Shown: one piece after another, positions 10,815-22,165 of the stretch
How the letters are laid out: each line of letters starts with the position of its first letter
Numbering within the stretch: the stretch's first letter is position 1
NCBI GenBank assembly: GCA_905221615.1
Contig: CAJNDT010000580.1
Span: 815,511-879,510 of the forward strand
Reading direction: 5' to 3'
DNA length: 64,000 bases
Source: Symbiodinium sp. CCMP2592
Lineage: Eukaryota > Sar > Dinophyceae > Suessiales > Symbiodiniaceae
Made by a program: the position numbers and the translations under genes
The notes under the pieces: generated by a model
The model's input: the letters and a program-made list of their open reading frames with translations, nothing else
The model's database searches: none
Told to the model about the DNA's origin: nothing

Positions 10815-13800
10815 CTGGAAATAGAATGTAACAGAATAGGGTGTTGCTTTGAATATACTATTCGGGATTGGGGTTTACTGTTTGGAGGTTTGGGGTTTTG
10901 GCGCTTGGTAGAGACTTGGTGTTTTGGGTCAAGCGCTTTAGGGTTGAGAGCAAGAGTTGTGCTAAAGGCTGAAAGTGGGAGGCAGCGGGCTATCCTGAAG
11001 CCAAAACCCTAACATCAGAGCCCGAAGCCATGAAACTCTAAACCTTCAACCCTAAACTCCAGAAGCCTGATTGAACCTCAAACCCCAAACTCTGAAAGCT
11101 CACACCTTAAACCCCCAATCCATGAAAGCCTAAGCCCGATACCTGATAAACCAAGCTCGGAGCCCTGAAACCCCAAACGATCAGGCTGATGTTTCGTCCG
11201 CACTTGGGGTTTAGGATTGAAAGGTTTGTTTAGTTTCAGCTACAGCTTGGAGTTCGTAGTCTGCGCAGGGTGGAGGTTGAATCTGGGGTGAAGGGCTGCA
11301 CCGAACACTCGCCAAGGCCCAAAGCCACAACCGAAACAAATCACCCCAAGGGATTGTCGAAGAAAGAAGATGCCTATTGAAGACTGACGCACTTTTTGTG
11401 GATCCTAAAACCGCTACCCTCGTTGATAGAATTTGCCACATGTCCCACGCAGCAGCCAAAAATGTCGCACACCTGAAACTGAAATTCAAGATGCAGGATT
11501 CAGGGGTGTTTAGAAACCTCCTAAGCCCCGAATATCGAAAAGACCCTATCTTAAGCCCCAAACCCTCACTTAACTCCCTGTGTTCCCGAGCTTTCCTCTT
11601 TCAAGGGCGTCAGAAACTGAGCGAAGGGCTTGGCCTCCCAAAACGAAGGGTCTGATGGCTGACTGGTTTTTGGGCTTAGTGGGTTTCAAGGTTCAGGTAT
11701 CAGTTGTTTAGAGCTCGTTCCTGTTTGGGCATTTGGGAGATCCAGTATCTTCAGGCACAGGAAGCGCCCGCAATGCACAAGAACTCACGTCCTCCGATGA
11801 TTCGTGAAACCTCGAACTCGAAGCTCAAGCCTTAAAAACATATCGGATGGCCCTATCGTCCGCGAACAGGCTCCTGTTCAGAAACCTTGCAAAGCCGAGC
11901 TCTGAACCTCTTCCAAAGCCAGAATGCCCCTTTTGAGGCCTTGCAAAGCCAAACAACCTCCCGAAAGCAGTTCCGCAAAGCCCACAGAACTTACGGGGGT
12001 TTGAGGTCTCGGGATTAGAGTTCAGGGTTCAGGGTCTAGACCCAAGTCACTAGGAAGAAAAAGGATGCCCTTTTTGGATTTAAAGGGGCTTATAAGGGAA
12101 TCTGAAACATGCAAAAAGGGAACAAGGGTCTACTCCAGGTCCTAGGGGTAGGGGCCGTAGCATGGGGAGCTCCTCCGAACCGAGTTGGCCAAGGCAATCG
12201 GCGGCGTACTTCCTCACGCCTTCGTCTCGACCTCCCCACCAAAAATCTTTCCAACATACATCTACAGGGGATGGTGGAGATGTTCAAGCGGCTTTCGGAA
12301 GGGACGCTGGAATACGTCTTTGAGGTTGGGTCTTGTCTTATGCCGTGATACCACGGAGCGTCAGGGGTCCTTGCACGAATAGAGCCATGATGAAATTATT
12401 ACAAGGTTCCTTTGTTTTCTGAAGGATTCCAAAGAATCCTCTATTCTGGCACATCAGGGTTCAGGGCTTTAGAGTTGCAGGTTCAAGGCTTTGGGGCCCG
12501 AAGGGTGTAGAATTCATGTGCAGGGTCTTGTCAGGGTGGATGTCTTGAGCCCTTGACGTGTTTTTGCATGCTTTGGCTTAGTGGTGGAGCGCGGCCCTGA
12601 AGCAAAGACACACCTGAAGCTTGCAAACCATACAACCCCAAAGCCCAAAGCACGGGATCCTAGGACATGGAAACACCCTGAAGAACTTCCCACAACTCAG
12701 CTGCTCCTCAACCACTGAACTCCAGCTAATCTTGGGCTCCAGGCTTGCGAGGAGGGGCACCAAACCTCATGCGCGCAAGAAAACACGCGGGTTGGTCCTC
12801 GAAGGCTGTAGACTTTAGGGTTTAGGATATAAGGCTTTAGGGCTTTGGGTCTGTGGAGCTTTATGGGTGCAGGGTTTAGGGTCAATAGACTTTATGGAGC
12901 GTTTAAGGCCTTTGAGCTTCCGGGGTTCCAAGGTGCCAAGTTGAGGGTTCGAGGATGGGCTTCGGCTTCGGGGCAAAGGCTGGAACATTAGATGGAGCCT
13001 TCCTTGAAGACACCCCAGACACAGGGCACATCAATGTTCTGAACATCCTCCTTCAATGGCTTGGCGGTCCCGAACACAAGAGTGGCGCACCACTGCGGGG
13101 ATCCCAAACCCACGCACATCCTCAACCCTGACCTGTGACAGCTAGGTGCCAGGCTTTCCGCAGCTTCAGCGCCTCCCAGCCGGACGATAGCCTCACCAAT
13201 AAAAACACTGCCCCCCCCCTCTCCCCAGACAGTCCCACATCCCTGAAGTCTTTCCGAATCTTCCCGAGCCTGTAGTAAAGATCCTGAACCAGGCCCTCGG
13301 TTTGAGGATCGTTGGACCCTACGAGCCTCGAAGCCCGACCCTGGACCATGGAGTTTCTGAACACAGTGTTGCTGATGCCACGGCTGTGGGTTGGGGCCTT
13401 AGGTTTAAGGATGGGATTTTGCTGTTCCAGTGTTGGAGGCTAGCGTTTTCCGGCAGTTTTCAGTTTGGTCTCAAGCAGCCTGGCCTTTCAATCTTAAATC
13501 CTAACCCCAGAGACCTCCAAACCACCAAGACCCGCGAGAATCCGACGACCCCGAGATGCCTTCCAACACGAATCAAAATACAGTTGGATATACGTATCGT
13601 CGAATAGAATAGAAAGAAACAGAATAGAAAGACATAGATGACATAGAATAGAATAGACTAGACTAGACCAGAATAGAATAGAATAGAACACATAATCACC
13701 AGAAGACCATCGAGGCGCCTCGGCGACTGCGTGCCTGGGAAGAGATGGATTTCGCAAGAGAGAGCAACGCTGGACTTGGGTGGGAGTTTGGAGTCCAGGC

Positions 13801-16800
13801 GGTTTGGGATTGGTCGCGGGTTTTAGGGTTTAGGGCTTGGGCTGAGGAGTTTAAGGTTTAGGGTTTCCTCCAAGCTTGGAACCCAAAGCGGGGCTGAATA
13901 AGGAACTCCTGGATCAAGAACCCCGCCCACCCGAAACTGTAGAACTCTGACACTCCTAAACCCTGAAACCCAAAATCTACACCCTGAGCCCCGGAACCCG
14001 ACGCCGGCCTGGACACCGTCTTGCAACGGCCGAGCATCTCGGCGCCTCAGGCAAGGTCGGAGATCTGGGTGCCGATCCTACATCCCGCTGCCAGCGCAGA
14101 CAGGGTTTTAGCGTTTCAGGGTTTCGCGGTTTACGCTCCAAAGCCCTCGGGGGAATGGGTGTCAGTCACAGCACGACATAGAACCCCGAATACGAACCTG
14201 CCATTGATATTCGGCGTGCAACTGTCGGCAGCTTCGAAAATTAACCCTAATCCTTGAGCCCTCAAACACCACATTCCGGGCATATGGGGTGCATCGACAT
14301 GGGTGTCTCTAGCAGGAGCGAGGTACCGCTGCACAAATCTTAAAACCAAAACCTTGATGCCCTTACCGTTGGTTAGTAGGGAATGGAGGAATGGGGTAGA
14401 ATTATAACTACTATTACTACCATTCTTCCATTCCTTACTAACCAAAGGTAAGCAGCCTCATGCTCAAAAACCCTCCGAACCGAGGTCTCTGGCAGTGCTT
14501 GGCCGCTCCGGCGCCGAAGCGCTTCAGCGCAGAAGCAGCGGCCACTGGCACCTCTTGGCTTTTTCTTTTTCGGTTATGAGGTTTGGGAATATAGCTTTTG
14601 GGCCTCTGTTGGCTTTTCTGTTTTGGCTTTAAAAATTGGGGTTGTAGCTTTTGGGCCTCGAACACGTCTTGGCTTTTCCTTTTCGGTTATGAGCTTTGAG
14701 ATTATAGCTTTTGGGCCTCGGGTTATGGGTGTTTTGCGGTTCAGCTCAACCTCCACAAACCCGAGCCTAGAACCGTATACCCCAGAGGGCAGACTTAGGG
14801 TCTTAGTGAAATTGGTTCAAGGGCGTACAGTTCGGGCCGACGACGCAACTATCACAAGAAATTCAAGTGCTTTGGTATACGCCTGATAGGACTAAGCTCC
14901 GGAGTGGCGGGAGGGCCTGCAGACATGATGTCAAAGGTTTGCGAAGCCAAGCATTGCAACAAGCCTGGAACTTGTGGTGCTGACGGAATTTCCTCATTAG
15001 ATGTATCAGTGTCCACTTTCCTGGGGAACGCCAGAACTTCCGGGAACACCATTAAATCCCAAGTCTTCGGGTTTTGGGTTTGGGGCTTGTTCCCCAATAG
15101 GTGCAGCTGGTGTGGGCTTTGGATCCCTCCCTTGCTGTTTTTAAGAGGGTTCGCCTAAGGCATTGGTATGTTTAGATTTCCTAAGCTCCGAACCCTAATC
15201 TGCAGCTTTTCAAAGTGCAAAATAACGGAAGGATGTGGAGGCGCAACTTGGCCAGTTGAAACGGCCCCACCTGCCAATTGCTATCCTCGAGAAGCTCCGC
15301 CTTGAAAGACAAAAATCAGAGCAGTTTCGGGTTTGGGCCGGGGTTGAAGTTTAGGGGCTTGGGCTTGGGAATGTGCTCGGACATGCCATTATCCAGGACA
15401 GCACTTGAATGAGGTCATAGACAAGCAATGACGGCCCGATACTAGTGGTTACTACGGTTTGAGAGTTTGCAGGGCGAAAGTTGCTTCAATCCTGGCCGAT
15501 AGAACGAACGAAGTGCTTTCTTGCTACAGCGATTGAAAAAACAAACTTTCGGGATTGAGAATTCACTGCGTGGGCAATCCCCAGACCCTAAACTCTAATC
15601 CCTGCAACTCTTAAACCTTAAACCTGAATTCAATCCTCATTGCAAACCCTTCCGACTCGGAAACAACCAAACCACAGCCTTCACACTAAATGAACCTCCG
15701 AGCGAAGCCCTAAATACGACATCCCAATTGGAAAATTTTCGTGGCATGACCCACATGAGTGAGTATTTCGAAACCCTAAACCCTAAACCCTCTTAAACCC
15801 AACTCCCTAAACCCTAAACGCCGCAGAATCCTGCAAGCGCCAAGCCCCCTGCCACGGCAGCTGCGTGCTCCACGGCCTGGGTTTGCAAGGCTTCGGTCTG
15901 AGTAAAAGGTATTCGCGTAACCGTAAAAACGTCATATATAGTTGGTCTTAGATTTCGCTTATGGGGGCAAACACTCAGGTTTGAGCTTAGAGGTCGAGTT
16001 TTAAGGTCAGGTGATTTGGGTTCTAGAGTGTTCGGTCTAAGGTTCGGGGTTGAGCTCTTACAGTTCTGGAACTTAAGTTTGGGGCACCTACACCCGAAAC
16101 CCTGGACCTGACATCCTGAACCTCTAAACCCAAACAGAACCCTTATACAACCTGCGCAGAACCCTTCCAAAGCTGCCCTTCGTCAAGCCGAGCTCCCGGC
16201 GGCATTTCCGAAGTGACCCAAGGCTTCACAGGCCGCCTTTGGACCAGACATAAGCTAAGGGTCGTGACCAAATAAGTATGAACAGGAGCTTGGGTGGTGG
16301 TTCTATAGTACGGTTATAGCAGGGAACCCTCTGAGGAATGTTATTACTAGGCCTCGGTACTATGATCGCAATACGGAGCCCTAAGGAAACATACCACTGA
16401 TGGCTAAAGGCTTCAAAACTAGTGCGGGAGGGGCGAAGGACGGTCAGGAAACAAAAGGAGCGAGATGCTTATGTTTACGAACACTGCGATTCATGGATGT
16501 CCGTGTAATCTATGTCTGCCCATGCTCTTCAATCAATGCCAACCGGAGTCTTGACTTCTTCCCGGAGTTCTGCTACGCCGACGTTGGTTGGCATTGTCGC
16601 TAGAACGGCTGCTGGTTGGTCACCCCTTATAGTCGCGCTCATCGAACCTTTATTGAAACCCTCCTACCAACCCTCACACTGTCAGAGCCCTGACCATAAC
16701 TTTGCTAAATGGCCTACAGCAGCCCCGACCCCTGCGCAAACCCAAAACCCCTAAACCCCTAACCCCAAACCCTAAACCCTTAAACCCAAAACCCGAAAGT

Positions 16801-19800
16801 CCTAAAACCCGAAACCCCCGAAAACCCGCCAGCTCACCATAAAACTCCAAATCTGAAACCCTAAAACCAGAACCCCAAGTCGGCGGGGGGCCATCCGCTC
16901 CAGGGACTTCTCGGAGCCGAGGGCAGAGGCGCAGAACTTGGCGGCTGCGGGACCTCGGGGGCTGAGGTTTTGAGGGTTAGGGCTTAGTTTTTAGGGTTTA
17001 GGGTTTAGGGGATCCGGGATTTATGGTTTAGGATTTGAAGGTTTAGGGTGAAAGGGTTCTTCACAATTCATCAGCATCACGGGCCATCCCACTGCCACCC
17101 GCTGGATTTGAAATTTAGTGTTTAAAGGTCTTTTTTGTTGAGCGCCTTTTTCCAGCTGCCCGTAAAGGTAAACGGAAGGCTCGCTGAGCCAGGCGAAGTT
17201 CGGCCATTGTTGAAGGTGTAGGGCGTGTCTTTGATCTGTGCAAGCAACAGGCGAGGACAATAGGAATCAAGGCGATTAGAACGTGTAGGATCTACGGAGC
17301 TGCTTGAAGTTCAAGGCCTTCGACGTCCTGCTGTTGGGGTCTGTACAGTAGGGTTGAAAACGCCCCAAACCCGCCAATCCCAGCATCCAAACCCCGTATC
17401 CCTAAACCCTAAACTTCGGAACGCCAAGTTGCAGATCCAGGTCTTCTAAAATACCGCGAAACGTCTACAGGCAGCCGAAACTTTCAACACCAATAATTGA
17501 AACCGTATAGACCATGAGCCTTGAACCCCCCAACCCGCAAACCGAAACCCTAAGCCCGAAAATGAAGCCGAAACCCTAACCCCTGATCCCTGAACCCTTC
17601 CGAAACCCTAACCTTGAAGAACTGTTTCAGCCGGAAGCTCTGAGACCCGGGCCGAGCTTTCCGATAGCGGCCACGGCGGCCATGCGCACCTGATGGTCTA
17701 CAAGGGTTTACTATAAAGGGCCATTATGAGAGCTGAAAACACAGGGGGGTTACATGAAGTGGTTGCTACAAGGGTTTACTCCGAGAGCTTTTTGGCAGTT
17801 CCTATGCGGATAGTGAGGAATGGCAGGGTTTGGGTTCTTCAGAGTTTGGTGATTTAGGGTCTCCTTTTAGGGCTTTTAGGATTTAGGGTGCTGATGCCCA
17901 AAACCTGGATCCGCCCAAATCCGAAAGAGAGACAGAACACTCTCGCCAAGCCCAAGAGACTAGACGAAACCCTAAACGCCTAACGCAACGCGGTGTTCTG
18001 GAAGACATAAGCCGTTGAAGCCCAAGCGACTGAATCAAGGGATGCTGCGATGTTGGGTATACGGTCTAGGGCTTAGGGTGCCAAGGCGTAGAGCTATAGT
18101 TTCACTTGAAAAAACCCAAAAAAGCGACACTCCAATCCTGAAACCTAAACCCCAAAGCATCATGAGCCCAAAACCCTTGTCCGAAGTTCTAACTCAGGAA
18201 TGCCTAAAGCCTAAACCTTCTACAAGTCCTTTCAAGAAATTTGTATGCCTGAATAAGTCGCGCTAGTAAGCTCAGATATTTAGGCTGGGGTTTTGGTATA
18301 TACCAAAATCTAGCCCAGTCCCGACTGGGCATCGCACCGTGGTCTCCGGATCGCCGAGCAAAGCGACCACAGCCTCTGACACGTTGCTTCGAGGAAAAAG
18401 TTCAGGGTTTAAGGACTTAGAAACTTTGGGGTTTAGGGATGCTTCGTTCCTGCAACGAGCCCCACTTTGGTTGGGCAGGATGAACAAGAAGCCCGAAGAG
18501 ATATACACCAAACCAGCATGAACTCCACTGCCCAAAGCGCTTCCGGAGTGCCCAACCCCGGAAATGCACACATCCCCCGGACCCACGCCGGGCCTCGGCG
18601 TGGCTCGCGGCTTCGCGGCCAAGCCTCCAGAGTTTCAGGACGTTGGGAGATCACCGGACGCTGAGACTTGAATCTTATGCAAAAAACCGTAGAAAGTGTA
18701 CCCTATAAGCCTGAAACCTCGAGCATTAAAGCTCCAAAGCAATAATTTCCGTTTAAAACCCTTCAACGGCACAACCGTCAAAACCGAAATCCCGCACCTT
18801 GACGAACCTAAGGGCTGAAATCTCAGCGTAGGGTAGGCTAGAGTAGGGCAGAGTAAGGTAGTTTCCACGGTGCAACGTTCCCGGCACCTTCAGAACAAGT
18901 GCAGCAGTTCTAAAGAGAAAACCCACACCAGAACGTCTGGCTTCGCGCTTTGGAGTGTAAGCTTTTTGGTCTTTTGCCTCGTAGGCTTGTAGGTTATAAG
19001 GGCCACCAAAGCAATCATGCATGAACAGGTGTGTCTAAAGGAACCGTTTCGAGTTGTGGGGTTGCGCGTCCGCCTCCCCATGGCTTCTGCTGCAGTAGCG
19101 CGGGCCTGGCATGTCGGGACGGCGCACATTCGGGCAAACATAGGCTTCGGGAAACCCCTCCAGTAAGTTTTGGGAAGAAGGAGCTTTTCACCAGGGATCT
19201 CCATCAGGCTCGAAGACGCGAATTGGCGTACGTAGGATCCCAAACTGACGATGATGCGAACAACATCTACACGCATTGACTCTAAAATATAGACCCAGAC
19301 TCTAGAGACATGCCAAACCCTTACCCGAAAGCTGGACCAACAAACACCAAAGCGCGAAACTCTAAGCCCAAGCCCCAAACCCCCAAACCCTAAACTAAAA
19401 ACCGAAATCCGGAATATAAGAAACCTCAAAACCACCCGCACATCCAACAACAGCCTCCCTTCTCCCGAAAGCCTCACCTGGCCCTGCATCCAAGAACCAA
19501 AACAAAGCAGCTCCCGAGCTCTGACCTGAGCGTCGCTGCTCTGCAAGAGCGCCACGGCTCGACTTCCGCCGTTCTGGCAGAAAACGCGGAGGCCCAGGAG
19601 AGCTAAAAAATGAAGGCAAAAAGCACAAGGGCTCCGAGGATTTTCCGTCCGGGTCTTTAGGGTCGCCCAGGCAAGGGACGTATCGCAGATTCGTAGACTG
19701 CAGTGCAATATTTCCTGTGGCAGAGCTCGGTACAAAACAACCACCCAAATACTCCGAAAGAAAGCCCTCGGCAAATGAGGCTTTGTGCGATCTACCTGTC

Positions 19801-20759
19801 CCGGGTAGCTTTCTGATCTGCTTATGAGGATCTCCTTTTCCTGAAGCATCTGGCAATGGTCCGTTGCGAACAACCCCAAGTACAGCAAGTGGTGGGCTCT
19901 CTAAAGCACAGGCTCGTTTACTGTAGGATCCCCACAACAGCAGAGAACCCCGGAAGGAAGAAGCCCAACAACTGGCCCTAGGTTTTCGAGAACCCTTCTG
20001 GCAGAGATGAAACAAAGGTCCCGTGACGGAGGCCTCGGGGCCTAACTCTGCAAGCAGCGATGCGGCACCCGATCGGACCTTCTGAAAGGTCTTAGACTAT
20101 GGAAGCTGTGAAGATACAAGGGTGGAGTGTAGGGTCTTGGGCTTAGGATTTTGGGAGCAGATGGAAAGATGTAGCGTCGTCGACTCAGAGCCCCCGTCTA
20201 CGATGATCTATACAGATTATGGTCCAGCATCGTGGCTCAGGGTTTTTTTGTTGAGCCTGCGCACTGGGTTACGACCCCGCCGTTTCCGGTTTAGACCTGA
20301 CTTGGAGATGAGAAGGTAGGGCTCGAGTGTGCAGGGCTTGAAAACTGAACTCAGAAACATCCAAGTACAAAACCGTGCATTTTCGGTTCCCGGAGTCGTA
20401 CGTTGCCTTCTTATGGCGTTAATGTCCCAAGTAAGGAAGCTGCTACTCACCCCGTACGTCGAAACGACCGTATTCTTGCGCAGTTCCTTTGGAACCCTCC
20501 TGCACTGCTGCACTGCCCCGCAGAAGAGCCTCGGAGTTGCCATCCGCGCAGAGCACCTCTGCCATGCTGGCTTGACGTTCGCAGGTGCAGGGCAGCTGCG
20601 TTTCGCGTTTCTTGTTCGAGCTTCAGGATCAGGGGATCGGAGGTCGGCTTCTGTGGGTTGAGGCTTAGGTTCGACAACGTTGGGTCGGCCCTTAAGTAAA
20701 AAGGCGGCTAGGACTTGAGCAAAGTTCGCCCCGAACAGGGCAGCCACGACTTTCTTCGC
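10743..20759 (-). CDS. HEAT-repeat solenoid protein gene (partial, at least 14 exons)
   Basis: Short minus-strand exons spread over 10 kb encode successive alpha-helical HEAT units of the type LLxDxxxxVRxAAAxALGxLG. Eleven exons (19526-19573, 19074-19105, 18587-18624, 18338-18375, 17647-17689, 16874-16953, 15835-15876, 15271-15300, 14481-14551, 13700-13734, 12181-12219) join with no phase conflict, and the joined peptide keeps HEAT spacing across most junctions; the 16874/15835 and 13700/12181 joins are looser. Exons at 20715-20759 and 10743-10814 belong by family but need missing neighbours. Introns are 0.2-1.9 kb and full of degenerate telomere repeats. Donors are GT with some GC. HEAT proteins are scaffolds for protein contacts; the partner is unknown. 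The start and stop were not found. Confidence 0.65.
10815..12180. other. intron region with an open two-strand segment
   Basis: Telomere-like filler, except 11220-11480, where a minus frame (116 codons) and a plus frame (92 codons) are both open. Neither shows good splice ends. No firm gene. Confidence 0.35.
12181..12219 (-). CDS. HEAT gene exon
   Basis: 39 nt from ACGAAG|GC to CAACTCG|GTTCGG. Reads VRKYAADCLGQL with split codons. The frame stays open beyond the donor (GSEELPML), so a later donor is possible. Confidence 0.5.
13133..13340 (-). CDS. coding-like exon inside the HEAT gene span
   Basis: Open minus frame of about 69 codons from acceptor ATGGTCCAG|GGT to donor GTCACAG|GTCAGG. It contains GLVQDLYYRLGKIRKDFRDV and ends EALKLRKAWHLAVT. 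Its phase does not fit the HEAT exons on either side, so it may be an alternative exon, several smaller exons, or part of another transcript. Confidence 0.35.
13602..13690. repeat. AGAAT/AGACT pentanucleotide microsatellite
   Basis: Imperfect tandem GAATA/GACTA units directly downstream of the exon at 13700-13734. Confidence 0.75.
13700..13734 (-). CDS. HEAT gene exon, 35 nt
   Basis: Acceptor CATCTCTTCCCAG|G and donor TTCTG|GTGATT. Reads HAVAEAPRWSS between split codons that fit the exons on either side. Confidence 0.4.
14362..14452. repeat. MITE family 2, copy 1
   Basis: 91-bp inverted repeat: CTTACCGTTGGTTAGTAGGG at the left, the complementary sequence ending CTAACCAAAGGTAAG at the right, with an AT-rich centre. 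A second full copy is at 21419-21509. Confidence 0.75.
14481..14551 (-). CDS. HEAT gene exon
   Basis: 71 nt from CCAAGAG|GTG to CCTCG|GTTCGG. Reads VPVAAASALKRFGAGAAKHC and ends in phase 2. Joined to AELLEDSNWQ it forms a complete HEAT unit. Confidence 0.6.
15271..15300 (-). CDS. HEAT gene exon, 30 nt
   Basis: Ten codons, AELLEDSNWQ, between a pyrimidine-rich acceptor (TTTGTCTTTCAAG|GCG) and a consensus donor (TGGCAG|GTGGGG). It supplies the LLEDSNWQ half of a repeat whose next exon starts with Val. Confidence 0.6.
15835..15876 (-). CDS. HEAT gene exon, GC donor
   Basis: 42 nt from AACCCAG|GCC to GCGCTT|GCAGGA. Reads AVEHAAAVAGGLAL in phase 0-0. Confidence 0.5.
16874..16953 (-). CDS. HEAT gene exon
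   Basis: 80 nt from CCCCGAG|GT to CTTGGG|GTTCTG. With the split Gly codon it reads GPAAAKFCASALGSEKS and on to RRLG. Ends in phase 0. Confidence 0.55.
17647..17689 (-). CDS. HEAT gene exon
   Basis: 43 nt from ACCATCAG|GTG to GGCCCGG|GTCTCA. Reads VRMAAVAAIGKLGP plus one base. It is the clearest HEAT B-helix in the window. Confidence 0.65.
18338..18375 (-). CDS. HEAT gene exon
   Basis: 38 nt from GTGTCAG|AG to ACCACG|GTGCGA. Reads AVVALLGDPETT after the split codon. Followed in phase 0 by VRMAAVAAIGKLGP, giving the full A-helix/B-helix motif. Confidence 0.6.
18587..18624 (-). CDS. HEAT gene exon
   Basis: 38 nt from TCTGGAG|G to CCCGGC|GTGGGT. Reads LGREAASHAEAR with split codons at both ends that fit 19074-19105 before it and 18338-18375 after it. 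Confidence 0.55.
19074..19105 (-). CDS. HEAT gene exon, GC donor
   Basis: 32 nt from ATGCCAG|GCC to GGGAG|GCGGAC. Reads ARATAAEAMG and ends in phase 2. Joined to the previous exon it gives SSDAQ-ARATAAEAMG, a textbook HEAT B-helix. Confidence 0.55.
19526..19573 (-). CDS. HEAT gene exon
   Basis: 16 codons, NGGSRAVALLQSSDAQ, phase 0-0. Acceptor TTCTGCCAG|AAC, donor GCTCAG|GTCAGA (consensus). It is embedded in a 332-codon minus ORF (18890-19888) that reads through introns and is otherwise chance. Confidence 0.6.
20715..20759 (-). CDS. HEAT gene exon (AKKVVAALFGANFAQ)
   Basis: 45 nt, phase 0-0, acceptor GCGAAG|GCG and donor CTCAA|GTCC. The peptide AKKVVAALFGANFAQ is a HEAT A-helix ending just before the expected Val-Arg of the B-helix. 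That is the same exon boundary as in 19526-19573 and 18338-18375. Confidence 0.45.
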
Positions 20760-21238
20760 CTTCGCTACTGGTCTCCAGCGGAGCACAGGCTCTGCAGATC
20801 TTGGCCGGGCTTCTTGGATGTAACGCATACGTGCACAGCTCCTTGCATACTTGTAAGCAGGCTGCGGGCGGCATAAAATCCATGGTTGGCATTCGGATGC
20901 TTGTTGAGCTCAGTTCAAGTCAACCGCACTCGAGCCCTAGATCCCAATTCGGCGCCGTAAACTCCCTTAAGCAACGAAACGATGAACCCAAACCCCTGCA
21001 CCCCAAATTCCCCCAAAAGCAAAAGCCGCTAGACATTTCAAAACCCTACCCCCACCCAACAAGCTAAGCCCCAAATGAAAACAGCGCTGAAACGACCAAA
21101 AAAATCAATAAATACCAAAGTAATTCATGAAACTCAGGACAACAAAAAACAAACAAGAAAAAAATGAGACCCTAGGCCCTAGACCCTAAAGCCATGTCCC
21201 TAAACCCATAAATACCCAAAAAAACCAACTCAGGCGGC

Positions 21239-21294
21239 CCAATGCCTCGAGGTCAGCGCCGGCCTCGAGAAGCCAAGTGATGGCCTCCTTCACC
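21239..21294 (-). CDS. ankyrin-repeat exon of a second ankyrin gene
   Basis: Acceptor CCGTCTCAG|G and possible GC donor CATTGG|GCCGCC. Reads VKEAITWLLEAGADLEAL, the second helix and loop of an ankyrin unit. It may belong to the end of the 23.6-26.7 kb gene or to a separate one; the 23602-23604 stop favours a separate gene. Confidence 0.5.
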
Positions 21295-21308
21295 CTGAGA
21301 CGGAGAAG

Positions 21309-21418
21309 CTTACCTTTGGTTAGTAGGGAATGGAAGGGGCCTTGTAAAGGGGTCTACAAGGGTTACTATAAGGGATCTCTAAGGGTACTGTAATATACGG
21401 GCCTTAGTAATCCTATAG
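21309..21418. repeat. MITE family 2 relative, partial
   Basis: Starts like family 2 (CTTACCTTTGGTTAGTAGGG) and continues into an AAGGGG/CTATAAGGG module also present at 36971-37050. It abuts the full family 2 copy at 21419. Confidence 0.6.
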
Positions 21419-21509
21419 CTTACCTTTGGTTAGTGGGGAATGGAAGAATGGTAGTAATAGTGGTTACAATTGTACCCCATCCCTCCATTCCCTACTAACC
21501 AAAGGTAAG
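21419..21509. repeat. MITE family 2, copy 2
   Basis: 91 bp with near-perfect inverted ends CTTACCTTTGGTTAGT / ACTAACCAAAGGTAAG. The same length as the copy at 14362-14452, about 7 kb away. Confidence 0.8.
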
Positions 21510-21541
21510 AGAAGGGGTCGGAAAAGGGAGGCCTTCATAAG

Positions 21542-21664
21542 AGTCTACTTGGAGGATCATGGGACTTAGTAGGTAAGGTTATAAGTACTTTAGTTGGGGT
21601 TAGAAGTATAGTTGCCCTAATTATAACCCTAGTTACTAAGTCCCATGATCCCTTAAGTAGAGTC
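21542..21664. repeat. long hairpin, MITE family 3
   Basis: Arms of about 28 bp (TCTACTTGGAGGATCATGGG, complementary to CCCATGATCCCTTAAGTAGA) around a loop of about 65 bp that itself holds a weaker inverted repeat. Similarity of the outer flanks (AGGCCTTCATAAG and its complement) suggests the element is larger. Confidence 0.7.
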
Positions 21665-22083
21665 ATTGAAGCCTGGAGGCCTTTTAGGGTTTAGGATTTT
21701 TTTGAGGGTTTGGGGCGTCGGGTCTGGTATGGGGTGAAGCGCTGATCAGGGCTTACGCTCTAGGGTTTTGGGTTACAGGATTGCGCTTTCGCCGGGGTTC
21801 GTGAGGCCTCGGGCTTGGGGTTTCGAGGCCAGATCCCAAGTTTTGTTGTGAGGTTCTCTTGAAGTCTTAAGGTTGCTTCTTAGCAGACTCCACAGGGCCC
21901 TCCACCCTGGTCCTTCACAGGAACCCCTCCTCGTAAAAGCTAGGCACGTTCCTGTTCAAAGGATGAGATATGCAAGGCAACACTGCCGACAGCCCCCTAA
22001 CCCCCAAACCCAAATCCGAAATAGAGACCGCCAATAGTAGGATTCTCTACGTAACGACCCCCGACAAGGGATCCCCAACACAC

Positions 22084-22165
22084 CTCGGAAGTGCAGCCGC
22101 CTCTGCTTCTGCGTTGGACGCGGCTTGCTGCTCATCTTCTCGCGCATCAATCTATCCAGCTCTGC
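22084..22165 (-). CDS. charged helical exon
   Basis: 82 nt from GATAGCCAG|GCA to TTCCGAG|GTGTGT. Reads AELDRLMREKMSSKPRPTQK and on to RRLHFR. Strong coding character and clean ends. Family unknown. Confidence 0.55.

Noticed and set aside
18890-19888. 332-codon minus ORF
   Set aside because: It runs through telomere-like filler and across two better-supported HEAT exons; only those pieces have splice ends and a family pattern.
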